The position numbers and the translations under genes are program-made. From positions 248,001 through 312,000 of the forward strand of contig NZ_JPME01000015.1 in assembly GCF_000732605.1 (NCBI RefSeq): 64,000 bases of DNA, written 5' to 3'. Source of the stretch: Lacrimispora celerecrescens. Lineage in GTDB: Bacteria; Bacillota; Clostridia; Lachnospirales; Lachnospiraceae. Below are positions 1-8,797 of the stretch, one piece after another; the first letter of the stretch is position 1; each line of letters opens with the position of its first letter. The notes beneath the pieces are model-generated. The model saw nothing but the letters and a program-made list of their open reading frames with translations. It did not search any database and was not told where the DNA came from.

Positions 1-280
1 AGTTTAACAAGCTTGACCTTGACTCGTTGCCTTCACGAGAATAAATTTAATAATATCATATCCTTTATTACGCAGAAATTCAACGAATATAAAAATTAAT
101 CTTAAAAAAGTATAAGAATCTAAATAAAATATATGTTTGGGATCATGAAAAACGGTTATGAGTAAAAAAAATAATAGAATTATGCAAATCGTTTATTCCG
201 ATAAGGCTTTAAATCTGTTATTCTTATACCACAAAGAACACATACGCGCGTAGTTCTAAAAAAAGGGAGGTTTCAATCTA
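1..280. other. Intergenic region upstream of sugar ABC operon
   Basis: AT-rich stretch with no convincing coding frame. It should hold the promoter and control site of the operon that starts at 281. A LacI-like half site, ATGCAAATCG followed by TTTATTC, lies near 182-198, but its arms are not a clean inverted repeat. The only strong signal is the ribosome site GGGAGG at 265-270, ten bases before the ATG. Confidence 0.4.
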
Positions 281-1627
281 ATGAAATTAAAACGAGTTTT
301 AGCTATGATGTTAGCAGCCGGTATGGTTTGCACATCTTTAACTGCTTGTGGTGGTAGCAAAACAGCAGAGACCAGTGCTGCAGGTTCAACTGAAAAGACA
401 GAAACAACAAAATCAGATGAAAAAGCAACGAGCACAGGAGAAAAGAAAGTTCTTTCCGTTACTACATGGGACTATGATACATCACCTACATTCCAGACTG
501 TAGTTGATGCCTACATGGCAAAACATCCAGATGTTGAAATTAATGTTATTGATACATCAGCTGATGAATACAACAATTCCCTGGGAATAAGCTTATCTGC
601 AGCTCAGCCGGATCCAGACGTAATCTGGGTAAAGGACATGGGTTCCATGCTCCAGATGGCAGATAAAAAACAGCTTCTTCCTTTGGATGATTTCATGAAG
701 AAAGATAATTTTGATTTATCCATTTATAATGGTGCAGCAGAGCAGCTTCAGTATAACGGAGCTACCTACGGACTTCCATACCGTTCCGACTGGTATATCT
801 TATACTACAATAAGGACCTTTTTGATGCGGCAGGCGTTCCTTATCCATCAAATGATATGACCTGGGATGAGTATAATGATCTTGCAGCTAAGCTGACCTC
901 TGGTGAAGGCAGTTCAAAGGTTTATGGCGGACATAACCACACCTGGCAGGCACTTGTATCAAACTGGGCTGTTCAGGATGGCAAACACACCGTTGTTGAA
1001 AAGGATTATTCCTTCTTAAAGCCATGGTATGAGCAAGCTCTTGCATTACAGGATAATGGTTATATTCAGGATTTCTCTACTTTAAAGACAGCAAATATCC
1101 ATTATTCATCAGTATTCAAAAATCAGCAGTGTGCTATGATGCCAATGGGTTCCTGGTTTATCGCAACTATGATCCAGTCTCAGGCATCAGATGAAACTTC
1201 CTTTAACTGGGGCATTGCAAGGATTCCTCATCCTGCTGATACAGAAGCCGGTTACACAGTAGGAGCTCTCACTCCTGTCGGAATCAGTGCTTACACTGAT
1301 GAGCCTGACTTATCCTGGGATTTTGTAAAGTTTGCAACCAGCGAAGAAGCAGCTAACATTTTAGCTGAACAGGGCGTATTTACCGGTATCCAGACAGAAG
1401 AGTCATTAAAGACCATTGCTTCTGCACAGTTCTTCCCAGAGGGAGATTCAAATGTTGAAGCACTGACTTATACTCACTATATATTTGACCGTCCTTTAGA
1501 TCCAAAGATTACTGAAATCAAAACTGTGCTTGAAGAAGTTCATGAAATGATCATGATTAAGCAGTATACCGTTGATCAGGGAATCGAAGAACTGAACAAG
1601 CGTGTTGCGGAGATCAAGGGCTGGTAA
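281..1627 (+). CDS. Sugar ABC transporter substrate-binding lipoprotein (family 1)
   Basis: Binds an extracellular sugar and delivers it to the two permeases encoded next. The first 22 residues form a lipoprotein signal ending in the lipobox LTAC, with Cys23 as the lipidated residue, followed by a Ser/Thr/Lys-rich linker and a mature domain of about 390 residues typical of family 1 solute-binding proteins. Length 448 aa is normal. The ATG at 281 is ten bases after GGGAGG. Its neighbours (GH88 and sulfatase) suggest the ligand is an unsaturated, possibly sulfated, glycosaminoglycan disaccharide; this is inference from context. No ATPase gene is present, so a shared MsmK/UgpC-type ATPase elsewhere is expected. 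Confidence 0.9.
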   Translation: MKLKRVLAMMLAAGMVCTSLTACGGSKTAETSAAGSTEKTETTKSDEKATSTGEKKVLSVTTWDYDTSPTFQTVVDAYMAKHPDVEINVIDTSADEYNNSLGISLSAAQPDPDVIWVKDMGSMLQMADKKQLLPLDDFMKKDNFDLSIYNGAAEQLQYNGATYGLPYRSDWYILYYNKDLFDAAGVPYPSNDMTWDEYNDLAAKLTSGEGSSKVYGGHNHTWQALVSNWAVQDGKHTVVEKDYSFLKPWYEQALALQDNGYIQDFSTLKTANIHYSSVFKNQQCAMMPMGSWFIATMIQSQASDETSFNWGIARIPHPADTEAGYTVGALTPVGISAYTDEPDLSWDFVKFATSEEAANILAEQGVFTGIQTEESLKTIASAQFFPEGDSNVEALTYTHYIFDRPLDPKITEIKTVLEEVHEMIMIKQYTVDQGIEELNKRVAEIKGW

Positions 1628-1643
1628 AAATTTGATTGCCCGG

Positions 1644-1683
1644 AGAGCGCCTTTTCAAATATTATGGCAAGGCGCTCTTTTTG
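1644..1683 (+). terminator. Intercistronic hairpin with T-tract after the binding protein
   Basis: Perfect 10-bp stem AGAGCGCCTT (1644-1653) and AAGGCGCTCT (1669-1678) followed by TTTTTG. It sits between the binding protein and the first permease. It probably acts as a partial terminator or 3' stabilising hairpin, so the binding protein is made in excess over the membrane subunits, a common arrangement in such operons. Confidence 0.85.
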
Positions 1684-1718
1684 TGGCAAAAAGCAGGTGA
1701 AAAGGAGGTTAACCCTGT

Positions 1719-2636
1719 ATGAAAGAAGTAAAAAAGACGATAAAGTCTCATCAAATGAAGGCAATCCGAAGTAACCTGATTGGTTATTCCTTTATTCTAC
1801 CCAATTTAATCGGATATGCAATTTTTGTATTCATTCCCGTTATCTTTTCTTTTGTTTTAAGTGTTATGAAATGGGATGGTTCCCGGGCTCCCATGGAATT
1901 CGTAGGATTAAGTAATTTTGTTCAGATTTTTAATGATAGGATTTTTGTTCAATCCTTTATTCACACGATTCAATACGCACTGCTCACTGTATTACCAACC
2001 TTAGTGCTGGCACTTTTACTGGCAGTTCTGTTGAACCATAAGTTAAAGGGGATCGCAGTTTTCCGTACAGCATTGTATTTCCCTTATATTGCTTCCATCG
2101 TAGCAGTCGGTGCGGTGTGGAATATGCTGTTTCAGCCGGACTTTGGACCAATCAATGAATTTCTTAGATTTATTGGCATTTCCAAACCCCCCAGGTGGGT
2201 TGTGGATGTGAAATGGGCCATGGTAGCTATTTCTATCGTAAGCGTATGGAAATACATGGGATACTATATGATCGTTTATCTGGCAGCTCTTCAGGGAATC
2301 TCAGGCTCTCTTTATGAAGCGGCAGGAATTGACGGAGCCAACGGCTTCCAGAAGCTTCGTTATATTACCATTCCCATGCTGACTCCAACCACATTCTTCG
2401 TTCTGATCATGCTGACGATCCAATGCTTCAAGGTATTTGACCTTGTATACGTAATGACAGGTGGAGGTCCTGGTAATGCAACTAAGACTCTGGTTAATTA
2501 TATATACGAAAAGGCATTTACAAGCTGGGAGTTTGGACCGGCAAGTGCTGGCGCGCTTGTTCTGTTTTCAGTAGTGCTTATTGTCACCCTGATTCAGTTT
2601 GCTGGTGAAAAGAAGTGGTCTAAAGATTTGATGTAA
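1719..2636 (+). CDS. Sugar ABC transporter permease, MalF/UgpA type
   Basis: Inner-membrane subunit of the sugar importer. The 305-residue protein has about six membrane segments and the cytoplasmic EAA loop (EAAGIDGANGFQKL, roughly residues 202-215) that contacts the ATPase. The start is supported by AAAAGGAGG about ten bases upstream. It lies 91 bases after the binding protein, beyond the hairpin at 1644, and 12 bases before the second permease. The hydrophilic N-terminus followed by a first helix beginning near residue 20 fits MalF-like short permeases. Confidence 0.92.
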   Translation: MKEVKKTIKSHQMKAIRSNLIGYSFILPNLIGYAIFVFIPVIFSFVLSVMKWDGSRAPMEFVGLSNFVQIFNDRIFVQSFIHTIQYALLTVLPTLVLALLLAVLLNHKLKGIAVFRTALYFPYIASIVAVGAVWNMLFQPDFGPINEFLRFIGISKPPRWVVDVKWAMVAISIVSVWKYMGYYMIVYLAALQGISGSLYEAAGIDGANGFQKLRYITIPMLTPTTFFVLIMLTIQCFKVFDLVYVMTGGGPGNATKTLVNYIYEKAFTSWEFGPASAGALVLFSVVLIVTLIQFAGEKKWSKDLM

Positions 2637-2648
2637 GGAGGGAAAGCG

Positions 2649-3476
2649 ATGAGAACAAAATCAAAGAGTTTGAACATATTTCTATATTTGGGATTGATTG
2701 CTTTATCCCTTTTTATGCTGGTGCCCTTTTATTGGATGGTAATTTCTTCTTTAAAGCTTAATAAAGACGTATTTTCCATACCTATGACATGGTGGCCAGA
2801 AACGGTGCATTTGGAGAACTACAAAATCATCTGGAAGAAGCTGCCTCTTGTGACCTTCTTTTTCAATACCGCCAAGCTGACGGTCATTACGACCGTAATC
2901 CAGCTGTTCACCAGCTGCTTTGCTGCTTACGGTTTTACGAAGACACGTTTTAAAGGCAGAGATTTAATCTTCCTTATGTATGTTACGACCATAGCCGTTC
3001 CATGGCAGGTTTACATGGTTCCCCAGTTTATTCTGGTTTCCAAGCTTGGACTTAACGATACTCATTTAGGATTGATCCTGATGCAGGCCTTTTCCGCATT
3101 CGGTGTATTTTTAATCCGACAGTTTTATATCAGCATTCCTGACGAATTGTGTGAAGCAGCCAGGATTGATGGATTAAACGAGTACGGTATATTTGCTAAA
3201 ATCGTATTCCCACTTGGCAAGCCGGCAATGGCAACCCTGACTATCTTTACCTTTACGAATGTATGGAATGATTTTATGGGACCATTGATCTATTTAAAGA
3301 CAAAAGAATTAAAGACTATTCAGCTTGGTATCCGTATGTTTATATCTCAGTTTGGAGCTGATTATGCATGGATCATGGCAGCCTCTGTGTGCTCATTGAT
3401 CCCGGTTATCATTGTATTCTTAAGCTGCCAGAAGTTCTTTGTTGAGGGCGTTGCAGCCAGCGGAATCAAGGGCTAA
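2649..3476 (+). CDS. Sugar ABC transporter permease, MalG/UgpE type
   Basis: Second membrane subunit of the sugar importer, 275 aa, about six membrane segments. The EAA loop (EAARIDGLNEYGIF, around residues 172-185) marks the ATPase contact. A ribosome site, AAGGAGGG, precedes the ATG, and the gene follows its partner permease by 12 bases, so the two are co-translated. The C-terminus ends in the usual GVAASGIKG-type tail of this family. The next enzyme gene is separated by the 50-bp repeats. Confidence 0.92.
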   Translation: MRTKSKSLNIFLYLGLIALSLFMLVPFYWMVISSLKLNKDVFSIPMTWWPETVHLENYKIIWKKLPLVTFFFNTAKLTVITTVIQLFTSCFAAYGFTKTRFKGRDLIFLMYVTTIAVPWQVYMVPQFILVSKLGLNDTHLGLILMQAFSAFGVFLIRQFYISIPDELCEAARIDGLNEYGIFAKIVFPLGKPAMATLTIFTFTNVWNDFMGPLIYLKTKELKTIQLGIRMFISQFGADYAWIMAASVCSLIPVIIVFLSCQKFFVEGVAASGIKG

Positions 3477-3483
3477 GCGGAAA

Positions 3484-3632
3484 GGAAACACCCTACGGGT
3501 ATACCTTTATGTCCAAATAGATGGACTTAGGTGGAAACACCCTACGGGTATACCTTTATGTCCAAAAAGATGGACAATAGGTGGAAACACCCTACGGGTA
3601 TACCTTTATGTCCAAAAAGATGGACAATAGGT
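3484..3632 (+). repeat. Three tandem ~50-bp repeats with internal hairpins
   Basis: Copies begin at 3484, 3533 and 3583 (49, 50 and 50 bp). Copies 2 and 3 are identical over their full length; copy 1 differs in the loop (AAATAG for AAAAAG) and at the end (CTTAG for CAATAG). Each copy contains an ACCC-TAC-GGGT hairpin, the palindrome GGTATACC and a GTCCA/TGGAC stem-loop. The stem is conserved while its loop varies. The array lies in the mRNA between permease and GH88 gene. There are no spacers, so it is not a CRISPR. Confidence 0.9.
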
Positions 3633-3647
3633 GGAAAGGAGAGGCAT

Positions 3648-4826
3648 ATGGCACAAACATTGGAACAAATAAAAACCTATCCTGGAATGGAAGAGGGCAT
3701 GGTTCAAAAAGCTCTTGATGATGCAGTAAAGATCGTCAAAGAGAACCTATCGGTATTTACGGATAAATTCCAGTCTTCCAACAGTTTTGACGAATTTTAT
3801 GAAGCAACAGAAAATGTAGAATGGACAACAGGATTCTGGACAGGAGTGATCTGGCTGGCTTATGAGCATACCGGCGATGAAGCGTTCCGGAAAGCGGCAG
3901 AAGTGCAGGTAGAAAGCTTTCTTGACAGAATAGAGAATAAAATTGATGTAAATCATCACGATATGGGATTTTTATTCAGCTTATCCTGTGTGGCAGCCTA
4001 TAAGCTGACCGGCAATGAGCACGCAAAAAAAGCGGCTCTATTGGCAGCGGACCATTTGGCGGAACGTTACCGGGAGAAAGGGAAATTCCTTCAGGCCTGG
4101 GGAAATCCTGGGGAACCGAAGGAATACAGACTGATCATTGACTGTCTGTTAAATCTTCCCCTGCTTTACTGGGCAACAGAAGTGACGGGAGATCCTTCAT
4201 ATGAAGAAAAGGCGGAAAATCATATCAGAACTGCTATGAAATGCATTCTTCGTCCTGATCATTCCACTTATCATACTCATTTCTTTGACGTAGAGACCGG
4301 GGAGCCGACCTATGGCGTAACCCATCAGGGAAACCGCAATGGCTCCGCATGGGCCAGAGGCCAGGCTTGGGGCATATATGGAATCGCCTTAAGCTACCGG
4401 TATTTAAAAAATACAGAATACATGGATTTATTCTGCTGGGTAACGGATTATTTTATCGAACACCTGCCGGAAGATCTTGTGCCTTACTGGGATTTTGACT
4501 TTGACACGGGAAGCACGGAGCCGAGAGATTCCTCTGCTTCTGCCATTGCTGTCTGCGGAATCTTAGAAATGGCAAAATATTTGGAAAAAGATAAAGCTAA
4601 GGTATATTTAGATGCTGCTGACCGTATGCTAAGGGCACTGGTGGATCATTGTGCCAACAAGGATTACAAAAAATCCAACGGACTGCTGCTTCATGGCACC
4701 TACGCCAGGGATTCCAAGGAGAATACCTGTACGAACCGTGGCGTGGATGAATGCAATACCTGGGGCGATTATTTTTACATGGAGGCTCTTACCAGGCTTT
4801 CAAAGGATTGGGAGCTGTACTGGTAG
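3648..4826 (+). CDS. Unsaturated glucuronyl hydrolase, glycoside hydrolase family 88
   Basis: Hydrolyses the unsaturated uronic acid from disaccharides made by polysaccharide lyases (heparin, chondroitin or hyaluronan fragments). Asp105 in HHDMGF and Asp165 in IIDCLLN match the two acidic residues of GH88 enzymes, with the same spacing of about 60 residues; NGSAWARGQAW is a further family signature. No signal peptide, so it acts in the cytosol on imported sugar. The start at 3648 follows AAAGGAGAGG and gives 392 aa. The frame stays open upstream through the 50-bp repeats, but that extension is repeat-encoded and should not be counted as protein. Confidence 0.92.
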   Translation: MAQTLEQIKTYPGMEEGMVQKALDDAVKIVKENLSVFTDKFQSSNSFDEFYEATENVEWTTGFWTGVIWLAYEHTGDEAFRKAAEVQVESFLDRIENKIDVNHHDMGFLFSLSCVAAYKLTGNEHAKKAALLAADHLAERYREKGKFLQAWGNPGEPKEYRLIIDCLLNLPLLYWATEVTGDPSYEEKAENHIRTAMKCILRPDHSTYHTHFFDVETGEPTYGVTHQGNRNGSAWARGQAWGIYGIALSYRYLKNTEYMDLFCWVTDYFIEHLPEDLVPYWDFDFDTGSTEPRDSSASAIAVCGILEMAKYLEKDKAKVYLDAADRMLRALVDHCANKDYKKSNGLLLHGTYARDSKENTCTNRGVDECNTWGDYFYMEALTRLSKDWELYW

Positions 4827-4853
4827 GAACTGTGGAAGAATAAGGAGAAAAAA

Positions 4854-6242
4854 ATGAAAACAAATCTGCTGTATGTTTTTGCCGATCAGTGGCGGGCTCA
4901 CGCCATAGGATATATGAACATGGATCAGGTGGTGACTCCAAATATTGACTCCTTTGCTCAGGAGAGCATGAGGTTTACCAATGCTTACAGTACGTTCCCC
5001 TTATGTTCTCCTCACAGAGCTTCCCTGATGACAGGGAAATACCCATTCCGTGTGGGGATGTGGACCAATTGCAAGATAGGACTGGAAGAAAAGGTCATGC
5101 TAAGGCCCCAGGAGCTCTGTATCGGAGATGTGCTGAAGGCCGAAGGATATCAAACGGGTTACATTGGCAAATGGCACCTGGATGCTTCTGAACTTAACTT
5201 TTCATCCAATCCAAAATCAGGCGCAAAAGACTGGGATGCCTATACCCCGCCTGGAGAGAGAAGGCATGGGTTTGACTACTGGCTCTCTTATGGAGCCTGG
5301 GATGACCATTTGGATCCTCATTACTGGCAGGATGATGAAAAGCAAATAAAACCAGGAAAGTGGTCTGCGGAATTTGAAACAGATAAGGCCATCGAGTACA
5401 TGGAAACAAAGAAAGGAGAGGAACAGCCTTTTGCGCTGTACTTATCCTATAATCCGCCCCATCTTCCCTATGAGTTGGTACCGGACCGGTATTACGATAA
5501 ATTTAAGGATTTAGAGGTGCACTACCGGGAAAATGTTCCGGAGGAGATGCGGGAAAAAGGAGGACTTCTGGAAACCCAGACCAGGCAATATTACGCCGCA
5601 GTTCATGGAATCGATGAACAGTTTGGAAGAATCCTTCAATATTTAAAGGATCATAATATGGAAGAGAATACCATTGTCGTTTTATCTGCGGACCATGGAG
5701 AAATGCTTGGTTCCCATGGGCTGATGAGTAAAAATGTCTGGTATGAGGAGTCTATCCATATTCCACTTATGATGCGTCAGAAGGGTAGAATACAGGCAGT
5801 AGACAATGACGGAATCTTTGCAAGCCCGGACCATATGCCGACCATTCTGGAACTTCTGGATCTTTCCGTACCCGAAACATGTGAGGGCTATAGTCATGTG
5901 AAAGGAATGTTCGGAAAAGATGAGAACGAGCCGCAGGATATGTTGATCTGTTCCTATCCGGGCGGTGCGGATGCGGTAAAGGCGTTTTCCGACAAGGGGC
6001 TTACCCATAAGGCTTATGGCTGGAGAGGCATCAAGGACGAACGTTATACCTATGTCATTTTTAATGGTTACGCTCCGGGAGAGGAGCAAAAGGAATATCT
6101 TTATGATAATAAGGAAGATCCTTACCAGATAAATCCGGAACTGATAGATAAGGACTGCCAAAGGACTGACATTTTGGCATATAGGGAAAAGCTTAAAAAT
6201 TACCTGTGTAAGACGGAAGATCCGTTTTTGTGGGATCGGTAG
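4854..6242 (+). CDS. Sulfatase, cysteine-type (S1 family)
   Basis: Removes sulfate esters from a carbohydrate, here probably the same glycosaminoglycan fragments used by the GH88 enzyme upstream. Cys51 lies in CSPHRAS, the C-x-P-x-R signature that is converted to formylglycine. Metal ligands are visible in ADQWR (Asp11) and SADHGEMLGSHG. Length 462 aa, no signal peptide, so cytosolic. The ATG follows AAGGAGAAA, 27 bases after the GH88 stop. It needs a radical SAM sulfatase maturase (anSME), which is not in this window. The exact sulfate position attacked cannot be told from sequence. Confidence 0.92.
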   Translation: MKTNLLYVFADQWRAHAIGYMNMDQVVTPNIDSFAQESMRFTNAYSTFPLCSPHRASLMTGKYPFRVGMWTNCKIGLEEKVMLRPQELCIGDVLKAEGYQTGYIGKWHLDASELNFSSNPKSGAKDWDAYTPPGERRHGFDYWLSYGAWDDHLDPHYWQDDEKQIKPGKWSAEFETDKAIEYMETKKGEEQPFALYLSYNPPHLPYELVPDRYYDKFKDLEVHYRENVPEEMREKGGLLETQTRQYYAAVHGIDEQFGRILQYLKDHNMEENTIVVLSADHGEMLGSHGLMSKNVWYEESIHIPLMMRQKGRIQAVDNDGIFASPDHMPTILELLDLSVPETCEGYSHVKGMFGKDENEPQDMLICSYPGGADAVKAFSDKGLTHKAYGWRGIKDERYTYVIFNGYAPGEEQKEYLYDNKEDPYQINPELIDKDCQRTDILAYREKLKNYLCKTEDPFLWDR

Positions 6243-6260
6243 AATAAATAATGAAACGAG

Positions 6261-6305
6261 GGTGGCTCAAAAGTCATAAAATGACTTAAGGGTCACCTTT
6301 TCTTT
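6261..6305 (+). terminator. Rho-independent terminator of the glycosaminoglycan operon
   Basis: A long hairpin has outer arms GGTG (6261-6264) and CACC, inner arms AAGTCAT and ATGACTT, and ends in TTTTCTTTG. It closes the operon 281-6242. Confidence 0.8.
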
Positions 6306-6440
6306 GTGTTTTTTTAATAAAAAATATCACTTGATAACATATCATAGTTGTTGTATTGTGATGAAAGGGTCTAAGGTTATGTTATAAAGTATAAATCGGT
6401 TTGCATAGGACTTAATTGCCCAAAAAGGAAGTGAATGTAA

Positions 6441-6730
6441 ATGCCAGTGGTAAACTCGACAAAGATTATCTTAAACGATGAGGCGACAGAAATGAAAGAA
6501 ATATTAGAAAAGAATCCAAAAGCAAGAGAAACCTACGAGCAATTCGATGCAGAATGTAACTTAAGGCGTGAGTTAGCAAATGCAGGAAAAGAGTAGGATA
6601 TAACACAGAATAAATTATGTGAGCATACAGATTTGACACAACATGCAATAAGCAGAATTGATATGACGATACGCCCGATATATAGAGTAATCCATGGCAC
6701 TGGAGGTGTAGCAATCCAGTGCCATTTATA
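6441..6730 (+). pseudogene. Broken XRE-family antitoxin-like gene
   Basis: An ATG at 6441 after AAGGAAGTG opens a 51-codon frame containing LRRELANAGKE, then a TAG at 6594-6596. The same frame continues after the stop with ITQNKLCEHTDLTQHAISRID, a helix-turn-helix of the kind found in HigA/RelB-partner XRE antitoxins, where a charged linker normally runs straight into the helix-turn-helix. After about 6660 the similarity fades. No toxin gene lies upstream. I read it as a decayed solitary antitoxin with one nonsense mutation and a degenerate C-terminus. The boundary at 6730 is approximate. Confidence 0.6.
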
Positions 6731-6750
6731 TGTAGCTCAAGAGAATATTC

Positions 6751-7509
6751 TCAATTCGTTATGGAAGGATAAAAGTTATTCAAAGCTTTTTGTACTTTTC
6801 CCAACATACGTATGGATACTGAGTAGGTTTCTCGGTTATTCATAAGAAGCAAAGCGTCTTCTCTGGAATATTTTAATACGTGCTTCAGATTTACGATAGT
6901 GGAACGATTGCATTGGCAGAAACCGGAATTTAAGGTCGCCTGGAATTCTTTTAACGAGCCTGAGATTTGTCGGATTCCGGTTTTAGTGTGAACGGTGATC
7001 TTGTGGGAATCGTTACTGGTCGTAATAGCAACAATGTCATTCTGATCCAGAACCAAAGAATCTTTATCAACTTTTATGGACAAGAGGCGGTTGGAGGAGT
7101 CCAACTGGGCCTTATAATTTCTTTCTGCATTTTGAATGCAAGAGCAGATTTGTTTTGGTAGGGTTTCCGTTTCATCCTTTGAAATAAAATCCATTGCCTC
7201 CACCTTATATCGAAAGGTAAGAACGGCCATTTCGCTGTGAGTAGTTACAAAAACAACATAACCGCGCGGATCATATTTACGTATTTCCTGTGCAAGTTCA
7301 ATTCCATTTTTATTTGACTGCAAATCAATGTCTAGAAAATAAAGTCCGGTGGTGTTGGAGCGCCTTCGCATAGAAAGCAGCTCTTCTGGTTTTGAGGTCG
7401 CACAATAAAGCATTGATTCTGTTGAGCTCATTAATAGGTGTTTTTCTATGATTTCTTTCCAGCAATTAAGTTGCCTGTTATCATCTTCGCAAAGGTATAT
7501 GTGGATCAT
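6751..7509 (-). CDS. AgrA/ComE-like response regulator with LytTR domain
   Basis: Cytoplasmic transcription regulator of a peptide quorum system. Residues 1-125 form a receiver domain with the acidic pair Glu8-Asp9-Asp10 and phospho-acceptor Asp60 in YFLDIDL. Residues 145-245 form a LytTR DNA-binding domain (KVDKDSLVLDQNDIVAI and RQISGSLKEFQ are typical). Length 252 aa is standard. It follows the sensor kinase by 13 bases on the minus strand. Its target is likely the agrB promoter at about 8926-8968, by analogy with staphylococcal agr. Confidence 0.9.
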   Translation of the reverse strand: MIHIYLCEDDNRQLNCWKEIIEKHLLMSSTESMLYCATSKPEELLSMRRRSNTTGLYFLDIDLQSNKNGIELAQEIRKYDPRGYVVFVTTHSEMAVLTFRYKVEAMDFISKDETETLPKQICSCIQNAERNYKAQLDSSNRLLSIKVDKDSLVLDQNDIVAITTSNDSHKITVHTKTGIRQISGSLKEFQATLNSGFCQCNRSTIVNLKHVLKYSREDALLLMNNRETYSVSIRMLGKVQKALNNFYPSITN

Positions 7510-7522
7510 TTTTTACTCCTCA

Positions 7523-8797
7523 TTAGTCATTATGCATTAAGATTAGTTCTTGTGTAAAATAAGGTTCTTCATATGTAGTATTCCAGATGGCATTTTCATA
7601 ATTTTTTAAAATCATATCTACATTAAAAAGTCCGATACCTCTATTTTCACCTTTTGTTGAGATTTCATGGCTGCGAAGCTCTGATATGGCGTAAGTCGGA
7701 GGAAGCGCGGTGTTTTGCATGATGAGATGGAGATTCTTCTCTTTATAAAACATGCAAAAATGCACTTCCTTTACTTCTGTTTCCATAGCAGCTTCCATGG
7801 CATTATCTAAAAAAATACCTAGGATTCGGGACAGATCCAGGCAATCCATATTCAAATCACCGATAGGTTCCAGCAGCTCTATTTCCATCCTGATACCCAT
7901 CTCCATCATATAGACGAATTTGGAGGAGAGCAAGCTTTTTAGGGCGGTATTTTTAATGTTGGAAAGAATTCCAAGTTTGGTATCTGATTCTGTAAATGCA
8001 TGGCTGATAGGAAGGATTCTTTCTCCGTAATATTCTTTTAGGCCATCCATATCGTTTTCTTTCATAAATCCTGACATAGTAACGAGTATGTTCATATAGT
8101 CATGCTTGAATTTACGCATGATGCCGTAAGAGTTTTCTAAGCGTTCTGTGTAGACACGAAGATTTTCAAACTGTGCCATGCGGTGTTTATAAGCCTGTTC
8201 TCTCATTGTGACGGTATAAACAGTATACATGAGAAAGACTGTTATTATAAATAATAATAGAAATATAATTCCGTTTAATCCAATGACACCATAATTATAA
8301 CCAAGGCGTTCTCCGTAGGAAAAATTGAAAATATAAAAGAACACCAAAAGAAAAAGAGCAATAAAAATAGCTTTTAACAGGTGATAGTTGGTTAAATATT
8401 TTGCTATATTTAATTTTTTATGAAAATAATAACCAATTAGTTTTGTTGTAGCTCCACAAAACATACAGTAAATGCAAGAAAAGGTGATAAGCAGTAAATG
8501 GTGAGTTAGAAAAACTTCCATATCCATCTTAAAGATGAGACCGGCTGCCCACATAAACAAGTAGTTAAATGAGATTGTATAAAGATAACCAAATAAATAG
8601 CAGGATAGACTCAAGTAGTGATTACTAGTAAAAAAGTAGATTAAAAGTATAAGTCCTAAAAAGGTGATAAATGTACTGGCTTGTCCATAAATCTGGTTAA
8701 AAAAATAGATGGTAATAAATGCATATGAAAATATTATAAATCGTTTAAGAACTGATAATTTATTAGGAAGCAAATGTACGCAAAAAAAAGTAATCAC
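7523..8797 (-). CDS. AgrC-like sensor histidine kinase (GHKL type)
   Basis: Membrane receptor that senses the cyclic autoinducer and phosphorylates the neighbouring regulator. About six membrane segments fill residues 1-195, followed by a dimerisation helix with His232 in FKHDYMN and a GHKL ATPase domain with the N-box region LDNAMEAAME and the G-box GIGLFNVDMIL. The start is GTG at 8797 with GGAG six bases upstream. Length 424 aa. It pairs with the LytTR regulator on the same strand and points away from agrB, so the cassette is divergent. Confidence 0.9.
   Translation of the reverse strand: MITFFCVHLLPNKLSVLKRFIIFSYAFITIYFFNQIYGQASTFITFLGLILLIYFFTSNHYLSLSCYLFGYLYTISFNYLFMWAAGLIFKMDMEVFLTHHLLLITFSCIYCMFCGATTKLIGYYFHKKLNIAKYLTNYHLLKAIFIALFLLVFFYIFNFSYGERLGYNYGVIGLNGIIFLLLFIITVFLMYTVYTVTMREQAYKHRMAQFENLRVYTERLENSYGIMRKFKHDYMNILVTMSGFMKENDMDGLKEYYGERILPISHAFTESDTKLGILSNIKNTALKSLLSSKFVYMMEMGIRMEIELLEPIGDLNMDCLDLSRILGIFLDNAMEAAMETEVKEVHFCMFYKEKNLHLIMQNTALPPTYAISELRSHEISTKGENRGIGLFNVDMILKNYENAIWNTTYEEPYFTQELILMHND

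Noticed and set aside
182-198. LacI-type or catabolite operator upstream of the sugar operon
   Set aside because: ATGCAAATCG resembles a half-site, but the other arm does not match and no promoter aligns with it.
3484-3632. CRISPR-like array
   Set aside because: The three units are contiguous with no unique spacers and no cas genes nearby; it is a tandem repeat.
5682-6161. 159-codon open frame on minus strand inside the sulfatase gene
   Set aside because: Shadow of the sulfatase reading frame; no ribosome site or recognisable protein.
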